From Thermanaerothrix solaris (GTDB lineage: Bacteria; Chloroflexota; Anaerolineae; Anaerolineales; Anaerolineaceae), in assembly GCF_032334255.1 (NCBI RefSeq), contig NZ_JAUHMF010000001.1, positions 1,674,001 through 1,738,000 of the forward strand: a stretch of DNA of 64,000 nt. The letters are read 5' to 3'. A program made the position numbers and the translations under genes. The notes beneath the pieces were generated by a model. The model searched no databases, was not told where the DNA came from, and saw only the letters and a list, made by a program, of their open reading frames with translations. Positions 57,851 to 64,000 of this stretch are shown in pieces; within the stretch, counting starts at the first letter, position 1, and each line of letters opens with the position of its first letter.

Positions 57851-58354
57851 ATGCGTAAAGTACTTGCGGTTTTATTGCTGATCGTGCTGATGGGGGCGCT
57901 GGGAGGATGCAAAGCCAAAGTAGAAGAAGGTCGTCTGATCGTGCCGGTGCGGCTGGATGAAGCCGCCCTGCGCCAATTGGTGGACCTGGCGGTCAAGGCC
58001 TATACCGCCCAGCAGGGCAGCAATCCCCTGACCGTGACGGTGGACACGCTTACGTTTCTGCCTCCGGACGGACTGGCAGTGACCATGCGCGCTCAAGCCG
58101 AGAACCTTCCCACCGTGAGCGGCCAGGCCGAGATGCGCTTTGCCGTGCAAGACGGCCTGCCCCAGGTCACCATTACCCGCCTGGAGATCCCCGGCGTGAC
58201 GGTGAGCGAAGACCAGTTGCAAACCCTGAACCGCCTGCTGAGCACCCAGTTGCAGGAACAGATGCGCCGTGCCGGTGACCGCGTCAGCCTGCGCGAGATC
58301 GCCGTGGAATCGGATGCCCTGGTGCTCCAGGTCGAGGTGCAGTTGACGCGCTAA
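57851..58354 (+). CDS. Small lipoprotein, function unknown
   Basis: The 167-residue protein has a lipoprotein signal (LLLIVLMGALGGCKAKVEEG, Cys 20) and a mature domain of ~145 residues. The body has alternating hydrophobic strands (LIVPVRLDEAALRQLVDLAVKAY, TVTVDTLTFLPPDGLAVTMRAQAEN, ALVLQVEVQLTR) suggesting a lipid-binding or beta-sheet fold like DUF1439-type lipoproteins, but I cannot name the family. GAGGTGAGA precedes the ATG. It stands between osmC and cas6 and belongs to neither in any obvious way. Confidence 0.72.
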   Translation: MRKVLAVLLLIVLMGALGGCKAKVEEGRLIVPVRLDEAALRQLVDLAVKAYTAQQGSNPLTVTVDTLTFLPPDGLAVTMRAQAENLPTVSGQAEMRFAVQDGLPQVTITRLEIPGVTVSEDQLQTLNRLLSTQLQEQMRRAGDRVSLREIAVESDALVLQVEVQLTR

Positions 58355-58399
58355 TTCGTTCCGCTACCCACCCAGTGCACTATGATAAAATCAGGGGTG

Positions 58400-59293
58400 A
58401 TGAGCGTTTCCACCCCTGATTTGCTTTCCCTCGTCCTCACCTTGCGCCCAACCCCGCAAGCCATCCGGTCTCAGCGCCCCTTACCGCGCTGGTGGGGGCG
58501 AGCAACCCACGCCTTCTTCTTGCGGGTTATCGGCGCCGCCGACCCCGACCTGGCCAATCGCCTTCACGACGAGGAAGGTGTGCGCCCCTTCACCACCTCC
58601 AACTTGCTGGGCAGTTTTCCCCACGGGCGCCTTGATCCCGACCACCGCTACACCCTGCGCTTTACCGCGCTCACTGCCGAGGTCGCGGCGATCCTGCTCC
58701 GAGCAACGCGGGAGGGAATGTTGAGGCCGGGAGAAATTATCCCCTTAGAAGCCATGTCCTTTGAGGTGGTTGCGGTGGCCACAGATGAAAGCGAGCATCC
58801 CTGGGCGGCGACGACCTCCTTCGCCGAACTGGGCGCCCAGCACCTCTTGCCCCACCACCGCCCGCCGCGCCGCCTGACCTTGCACCTCGCCAGCCCGACC
58901 GCTTTCCATTCCAGTGAACGTACACAACCCCTGCCCCTGCCCGATCTGGTCTTCGGCAACCTGCTGGAACGCTGGAACCGCTATGCCCCGGTCGCCCTGC
59001 CCGAAGCGGCGCGCCAGTATGCCGCGGAATGCCTGGTCATTTCGCGCTTCAACCTGCGCAGTCAGGCGGTGCCGTTTAAAGAAGGGGGAATGCGCATCGG
59101 TACGGTGGGCGACATTACTTACACCACCCTCAACTACGATCGCTACTGGATGGGCGTGATGAGCGCCCTGGCTGCATTGGCGCAATTCTCGGGTGTAGGC
59201 GTGGCCGTCTCGGTGGGTATGGGGCAATGCCGCCTGCGCGCCACCGAGGCCACGGCAGACTCCGCCGAGAACGATGCCACGCCGTTGGAATAA
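58400..59293 (+). CDS. cas6: CRISPR-associated endoribonuclease Cas6
   Basis: The protein has 297 residues from the ATG at 58400 (an ATG at 58382 is also possible). It cuts the CRISPR precursor RNA. It begins LLSLVLTLRPTPQAI (first RRM strand), continues with RWWGRATHAFFLRVIG and YTLRFTALTAEVAAILL, and ends in the second RRM with the Gly-rich loop FSGVGVAVSVGMGQCR. A likely catalytic His lies in the N-terminal part (RATHAFFLRV), as in Cas6 proteins of type I-B/I-D and III systems. No repeat array and no effector genes are in view; cas1 begins 4 kb downstream. A TATGAT-like box right before the start suggests an almost leaderless transcript. Confidence 0.88.
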   Translation: MSVSTPDLLSLVLTLRPTPQAIRSQRPLPRWWGRATHAFFLRVIGAADPDLANRLHDEEGVRPFTTSNLLGSFPHGRLDPDHRYTLRFTALTAEVAAILLRATREGMLRPGEIIPLEAMSFEVVAVATDESEHPWAATTSFAELGAQHLLPHHRPPRRLTLHLASPTAFHSSERTQPLPLPDLVFGNLLERWNRYAPVALPEAARQYAAECLVISRFNLRSQAVPFKEGGMRIGTVGDITYTTLNYDRYWMGVMSALAALAQFSGVGVAVSVGMGQCRLRATEATADSAENDATPLE

Positions 59294-59329
59294 CTGCGAG
59301 CCCCCCTTCTATGCCGCCACGCCTACGCG

Positions 59330-62300
59330 TTACGGCGCCGTTGCCAGGCTGAAATCGAGGCGGCGGTCTTCGGGCGCAAACGCGTGGAAGAATTGGCGGC
59401 GAGCAGGAACATACCCCGGCGATTCCACCCAGACCGAGACCATGATGCGGCTGGGCAGGCGCACCCGTCCCTCGTAGTAACCGTTGGCATCGGTTGGGCC
59501 AATCCGCTGCAGCGCATCTGACGTGCCCATTTGCACGATCACAAACTGGCCGGGGATGCCCCGTCCTTCGTCATCGGTAATCCAGCCATAAATGCGGTTC
59601 TGATCATCGCGCTCGGGAGGCGTGAGCGTGCCCCAGTAAGAATAAAAATCATACGTCCACTGTGTTACCCCGGCCTCAGCCCGCCATTGATAGAACCTCG
59701 GTTCAAACTGGTCTTCGGGGGCAGAAGCCGATAATTGCAACTCATCCCCCGCTTTCACGGCTGGAAGCACGATCGTATAAGAGCCGTCAATCAGGCTATA
59801 AACCACCGGCTGGGGCACGCCGTTGATGGTCAGCAACACCTGGCCGGCGCCCACTCCGGCCGGCTCAGAGTTGGGGAACAAACGCCACAGGTACCCCGTA
59901 ATGCGCACCTGCGCCCCGGCCGAAGAAGGCGACGGCGTTGGGAGTAAGGGCGTGCTGGAGGGAGGAAGCGGTGTGGCCGAGGCACGCGGGCGCGGCGAAG
60001 CAGTCAGGGTGGCGGTAACCACGGTCGGGGTGGCGGTCATTTGGAGCACCGGCGCCTCGCTGGCGTAGAAGGTGAAATTGCGCGAACGAGTCGTTGCGTC
60101 CGCCGTCCAGGTGATTTCGGGCGGATCAAATACATAGTTGGCTGCAACGGCCCAAAGGCGCACGGTTTGACCTGCCGCCAGGTCGAGAGACCCCGAGAAA
60201 GCGCCAGAGCGCCCGCTGCGCCCCAACAGCACCGCCGGCGTTGCACCCACTTGGGCGTAAATCTCAACCCCGGCCAACGGACGCGGCAGGAACCGGGTGC
60301 GCAATAACACCCGCCCGCTGAAGCGCACGGTACGCAGATACTGGTCTGAGGCACCGTTTTGGGAGGTGTCGGGGGTGTAGGTTGCGCTGAGCGTATAGGG
60401 CTCAAGCGAATTCTTGTTCCCCAGGTTGGAAATGCGGAGGTAGTACACCTGCCCGGTCTCAAGGGTCGCCGTCAGCGAAAGGGGCTGGCCCCTCTGGCCG
60501 TTGAGGCTCGTGAGCGGGTACCCCCGCCCCCGGTAGAGAAAAACGTTGAGCCGTTCATAAGGGAAGGGATTGGTCACCGTAAAGGTGACCGGCGAGTGGT
60601 CTCGGGTGGCCGGGGCGATGAACGAGAAATAATCTCCGTTGGCATCACCCCAAAAGAAGCCCTGTATCGGCCCCTGGGTGAGATCCCAGAACGTGGCCTG
60701 ATCGAACGAGTCGTTGGGCTCATGCGGGTCGGGGACGACATCGCTGAGGGTCAATTGGTACGGATTGGGACTGCCAAAGGAGCCAAACAGCAACGAGGAA
60801 ACGGCGATTAAGTAGGTTTCGCCGGCCGAAGCATCAAATGAGAGTCGAACCGAGTCTCCTTTTTTCCGCGCTTGCGCCGAAACAAGAGTATTACGGCGGA
60901 CCGGATGGATCAACCGCAGTTTGAGTTCCTGAGTACTCGTCGGATCTACTGCGGTGAGGGTGTAGATCCCCGATTGCTGGAAGGTCACGGATAGATAATC
61001 GGTTTCGCCGCCAGGGATGAGATAGCCGTGATAGAGGGCGGACATATCCCAGGGGGTGGCCTGCCCCGGCGCGTCGTTTGGCTCATCGGGATCGGGAAGA
61101 ACCTGGGTGAGGGCGATTTGATAGGCTTGGGGTGGCAGAGAGGAACGCATCTCCCCGGTAATCGCCAGGTCAAAAGCCTCGCCCGCCCGCGCCCCCACCG
61201 TTAGCGTGAGTGGTTGACCCATGTGTTCGGCACGGGCGTCGTAAAGGACGCTTTGGCTGGAAGATCGCATCAGGCGCAGGATGGGCTTCCACTCGGCACT
61301 GAGGGGCGTGAGCGTAAAGGTGTAAATCCCCGATTGATCAAAGGTCACATGGAGGTAATCCACATCCATAAACGTTAACTGGCCGCTGAAAGTGGCCTTC
61401 ATATCCCAGGCGTTGGCGGCATGACGAGCATCGTTCGGCTCAACCTCGGTCAGAGCGCCGGCGGGCAGTGTGGCTACTGCGGTTGCGGCAGGGGATGGGG
61501 TGCCCTGTAACATGGGGGTGGGGAAAGGTGTGGTTGTCGCGCGCGGATAGATCCATTCAATATCGAGCCGAAAAGCGCTGCCGGGGTCGCCATTGACAAA
61601 GATGTAGTACTCGCCGGCGCGCGGATTGAGGTATTGGCACTGATTGTCAAAACTCAACGTGGCTGGCATCCAGCAGTCATAGTCCTCATTGACCGTCGGG
61701 TATTGAGGCACCGGGCGTTCCCCTTTCCGCACAAAGACGTTGAAAAGATGATCGGATTGGGCAGTGATATAAATGTTGAGATTTTGCAGGTTGGCCGGAA
61801 CCGCCACCCGGAACATCAAGCCGGGCACTCCGGCAGGAATCGAAAACGTATAACGCCCCGGCCCGCTCAGGTCGGCAACCGGAAGGCTGTCCACGCTCAG
61901 GGTCTCTTCCTGGGTTCCTCCCTCACCCCCACCCTGGCCTTGTTCCGGTAGGACGGGAGAGGCCTCATAACCATAACTGGCGCGGTTATCGGCCAGGTAT
62001 TTTTCGTGGCCTAGGTCAGCCTCAACCTCCACCTGGTACGTACCGGGCAGCATCTTTTCCGCCGGGCCTTGCAGGGCAAAGACATAGGTATCCACATCGG
62101 TGCGATCGCCGAGGATCCAGCAGGTGGTAAGCCCAAACGTGCACTCATGGTTGGTGATTTTGACATCGCCGTTGTGCGCATCCCAGGGAATTACCTGCTG
62201 GGAGTGGGTCTTCTTGGAAGCATTATAGGTCTTGATCCAGACCAACCCGGCATAATCCCCCTGGCGAATGGTAAGGCTCGACCCATCGCTGAGCAAACGC

Positions 62301-63100
62301 ACGTAGCCATCGGTCTGGAACGATCCAGAAACATTGGAGCGATTGGACACCTGATCGGTTAAATCGTAGAGTGCTCCGTTCAGGAAATTGACCGCTGCGG
62401 TGGCTTCGGTGGGGATGAGGAACGCACCCAGGATCGAACAGCGATCCTCATCCGCCCCAAAAGCCTGAACACAGTCATCGTAACCCCCGCGATGAATCCA
62501 GGTCGGAAAAGCCAGGCTGGGCATGTCCTGGGTGTGGATGAGCAGGGGGGTGCCGTCATTCCACGTCAGGTATGCGTTCAGGCGGTAGGCGCGGCTGTAG
62601 GCGTTGGTTTGGCGTTCGGGGAGCGCATCGCGATTAGCCGTGTTATCCACCTTGACCGCGAAGTAACCCTGCTCTGCCGTGGTGAGAGTCAGCCTCAGAT
62701 TCGGGGCGTACTTGGCATCCGGGATAGTGTAGTTCTGGCATTGCTGACTGCACACCTGGGCCTGCCCCAACACCCCCTGCCAGCATTGCAGGGTCGGCGC
62801 ACCGGGCGCGCCCACAATATCGCTGATCACATCCAGGAGAAACGAAAATTGGCTCTCCCAATCGGCATCACAACTGGTCAGGTTGTAGTAGGTGTCAAAC
62901 CAGCGGTGGTAAAACTCCTTGGCCGCCCGATCCCCCATTTCGGAATGGAGAAAATAGACATCCACCACACAGTTGCCCACGCACGCCTCATGGGAAACGC
63001 GGGCTTGGGTTTGGGCATTAACGATCCAGCGCCCCACACCCAAAAGAAATGCACCCAGCGCCAAAAGAGAAACAATGAACCCGATCCATTTTCCTTTCAT
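59330..63100 (-). CDS. Large secreted PPC-domain surface protein
   Basis: The protein has 1256 residues from the ATG at 63100 (MKGKWIGFIVSLLALGAFLLG), with a signal or anchor at ~5-28. Residues ~30-130 are Cys-rich (EACVGNCVVDV, CSQQCQNY). The middle holds a CARDB-like region (~130-390) and at least four pre-peptidase C-terminal (PPC) beta domains marked by EPND motifs (VEPNDARHAANAWDM, DEPNDAPGQATPWDM, HEPNDSFDQATFWDL). A Thr/Pro/Ser linker (~1085-1120) precedes two carboxypeptidase-regulatory-like beta domains (DDEGRGIPGQFVIVQMG near the end). No catalytic domain is visible. It is on the strand opposite to cas6 and cas1 and between them. Confidence 0.85.
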   Translation of the reverse strand: MKGKWIGFIVSLLALGAFLLGVGRWIVNAQTQARVSHEACVGNCVVDVYFLHSEMGDRAAKEFYHRWFDTYYNLTSCDADWESQFSFLLDVISDIVGAPGAPTLQCWQGVLGQAQVCSQQCQNYTIPDAKYAPNLRLTLTTAEQGYFAVKVDNTANRDALPERQTNAYSRAYRLNAYLTWNDGTPLLIHTQDMPSLAFPTWIHRGGYDDCVQAFGADEDRCSILGAFLIPTEATAAVNFLNGALYDLTDQVSNRSNVSGSFQTDGYVRLLSDGSSLTIRQGDYAGLVWIKTYNASKKTHSQQVIPWDAHNGDVKITNHECTFGLTTCWILGDRTDVDTYVFALQGPAEKMLPGTYQVEVEADLGHEKYLADNRASYGYEASPVLPEQGQGGGEGGTQEETLSVDSLPVADLSGPGRYTFSIPAGVPGLMFRVAVPANLQNLNIYITAQSDHLFNVFVRKGERPVPQYPTVNEDYDCWMPATLSFDNQCQYLNPRAGEYYIFVNGDPGSAFRLDIEWIYPRATTTPFPTPMLQGTPSPAATAVATLPAGALTEVEPNDARHAANAWDMKATFSGQLTFMDVDYLHVTFDQSGIYTFTLTPLSAEWKPILRLMRSSSQSVLYDARAEHMGQPLTLTVGARAGEAFDLAITGEMRSSLPPQAYQIALTQVLPDPDEPNDAPGQATPWDMSALYHGYLIPGGETDYLSVTFQQSGIYTLTAVDPTSTQELKLRLIHPVRRNTLVSAQARKKGDSVRLSFDASAGETYLIAVSSLLFGSFGSPNPYQLTLSDVVPDPHEPNDSFDQATFWDLTQGPIQGFFWGDANGDYFSFIAPATRDHSPVTFTVTNPFPYERLNVFLYRGRGYPLTSLNGQRGQPLSLTATLETGQVYYLRISNLGNKNSLEPYTLSATYTPDTSQNGASDQYLRTVRFSGRVLLRTRFLPRPLAGVEIYAQVGATPAVLLGRSGRSGAFSGSLDLAAGQTVRLWAVAANYVFDPPEITWTADATTRSRNFTFYASEAPVLQMTATPTVVTATLTASPRPRASATPLPPSSTPLLPTPSPSSAGAQVRITGYLWRLFPNSEPAGVGAGQVLLTINGVPQPVVYSLIDGSYTIVLPAVKAGDELQLSASAPEDQFEPRFYQWRAEAGVTQWTYDFYSYWGTLTPPERDDQNRIYGWITDDEGRGIPGQFVIVQMGTSDALQRIGPTDANGYYEGRVRLPSRIMVSVWVESPGYVPARRQFFHAFAPEDRRLDFSLATAP

Positions 63101-63277
63101 GGCTCCACCCCCGGGCACAAAACAACGTTGTCTGAATAAATTATAGGCCGGCGCTGGAGATGCGCTACCCCACAAACCCTGGAAGTCAGCGTTAACTGGC
63201 CATCTTCTTGCACCCGCAAGGGGAAAGGGAAGTTTGAGCCCATCCGGCTTGAGAACAAAGGAGGTAGATCACACGCC

Positions 63278-64000
63278 ATGGCCCCGCTTTACGTAGCCCA
63301 TCAGGGGGCGCGCCTGCGCATCCACAACCGCCGCTTGACCGTTGAAGCCGCCGAGGGGAATCCGCCGCCCATCCTGGCCAATGTACCGCTCGGGCAGGTC
63401 TCACAGGTGGTGCTGTTCGGCAACATCGGCCTGACCACGCCCGCCATCCATGCCCTGCTGAGCGAGGGGATCGAAGTTGTCTTTCTCACCCAGGATGGCG
63501 ACTACCGCGGACGGCTGAGCGGGGAATTGACCCCTCACGTCCCGTTACGCCGCGCCCAGTACCGCCACCTTGAAGATCCCGCCTTTACCCTGGGAATGGC
63601 GCACGGCTTTGTCCGGGCCAAACTGGAACACCAACGAACTTTGCTCCAGCGCCACCAGCGCGAAGCCCCCGACCCCGCCGTATCGGCCGCCGTGACCAGC
63701 CTGGAGCACTTCTTACGCCAGGTGCCGCATAAAACCACCCTGGCTTCCCTGCGCGGGCTGGAAGGTGCGGCGACTGCGGCTTATTTCAGCGGCTACCGCC
63801 GTTTCTTTGATCCCATCTGGCGCTTCGAAGCCCGCCAACGCCGTCCCCCTCCCGACCCGGTCAACGTGTTGCTCTCATTGGGCTATACCCTGCTGGCCGA
63901 ACTGGCTACCAGTGCCGTGCGCACGGTCGGGCTGGATCCCTATGCCGGCTTTTTGCACGAGGTGGTCTATAACCGCCCGGCCCTGGGGTTGGATCTGATG
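63278..64000 (+). CDS. cas1: CRISPR-associated endonuclease Cas1 (partial, cut by window end)
   Basis: The first 241 codons are present. It begins MAPLYVAHQGARLRIHNRRLTVE, then VPLGQVSQVVLFGNIGLTTPAIHALLSEGIEVVFLTQDGDYRGRL (N-terminal beta domain). The C-terminal helical domain shows the active-site Glu162 in RGLEGAATAAYF and His227 in GLDPYAGFLHE; the third acid is beyond the window. Cas1 with Cas2 inserts new spacers. AAGGAGGT lies 12 bases before the ATG, a slightly long distance. It points away from the PPC gene and presumably continues to cas2 and an array. Length so far and motifs are normal. Confidence 0.95.
   Translation, partial: MAPLYVAHQGARLRIHNRRLTVEAAEGNPPPILANVPLGQVSQVVLFGNIGLTTPAIHALLSEGIEVVFLTQDGDYRGRLSGELTPHVPLRRAQYRHLEDPAFTLGMAHGFVRAKLEHQRTLLQRHQREAPDPAVSAAVTSLEHFLRQVPHKTTLASLRGLEGAATAAYFSGYRRFFDPIWRFEARQRRPPPDPVNVLLSLGYTLLAELATSAVRTVGLDPYAGFLHEVVYNRPALGLDLM

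Noticed and set aside
58382..64000. Search for a CRISPR array near cas6 and cas1
   Set aside because: No direct repeats of 24-40 bp with regular spacing were found inside the window.

Overview
The window looks like a chromosomal piece of a member of the Chloroflexota, most likely class Anaerolineae, with moderately high GC. This is inferred from protein style: many Thr/Pro-linked lipoproteins, secreted proteins with PPC and Ig-like domains, a [FY]LPLV.R peptide in two exported proteins, a T-box before serS, clustered small heat-shock proteins next to a DUF1931 histone-fold gene, and an Anaerolineae-like set of ABC sugar importers. No rRNA or other taxonomic marker is present, so the placement is an inference. 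Several genes suit warm growth (three Hsp20 proteins, the histone-fold protein).

Layout. 1-6520: the end of an ECF transporter T gene, then a nucleoside phosphorylase of the MTA/MTI type, an ECF substrate-binding component, an MTA/SAH deaminase, a reversed DUF985 cupin, an SDR, an MtnA-like isomerase and a class II aldolase. Together they read as import plus salvage of methylthioadenosine or 5'-deoxyadenosine ending in an aldol cleavage to DHAP. 6521-9600: a cupin, a lipoprotein and a YhfC-like membrane lipoprotein. 9729-12600: tRNA-Cys, T-box leader, serS, DUF456, ferritin. 12830-18900: secreted CAP protein, fructose PTS operon (EIIA-HPr, FruK, FruA) divergent from its LacI-type regulator with a shared operator motif, and a coiled-coil/nuclease-fold protein with a perfect 63-bp repeat. 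19054-24803: a large secreted protein with a decayed gingipain-like domain, and an operon of Lgt-like protein, nitrilase-type amidase and NadE that looks like a split glutamine-dependent NAD synthetase. 25177-28423: PQQ-type sugar dehydrogenase lipoprotein, DinB, small exported or membrane proteins. 28863-30816: three hsp20 genes and a DUF1931 gene. 31028-41185: GT39-like glycosyltransferase, DUF3592, amino-acid permease plus acetamidase, GH13 glucanase, SDR, arsM/arsR with two matching operators, rnhB, GT2, tRNA-Pro.

41426-54590 is a carbohydrate island: a LacI regulator with a GH13_18 sucrose-phosphorylase-type enzyme on the plus strand, and two minus-strand ABC importer operons (MalFG-like with a CE7 esterase and a uridine-kinase-like protein; LplBC-like with a NIF3 protein and an esterase). 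All three transcription units carry the same 14-bp operator type at the start site, so they form a local regulon. Neither importer has its own ATPase. The 49.3-54.6 kb operon is visibly more AT-rich than its surroundings and may be acquired.

54829-64000: an ArsR-family regulator with an MFS exporter, OsmC, a small lipoprotein, cas6, a 1257-residue PPC-domain surface protein on the opposite strand, and the first 241 codons of cas1, cut by the window end. No CRISPR array lies inside the window.

Promoters are unusually legible. Five have TTGACA and TATAAT exactly 16 bp apart, and others use TGCTATAAT or GGTA(A/T)AAT with no clear -35 box.
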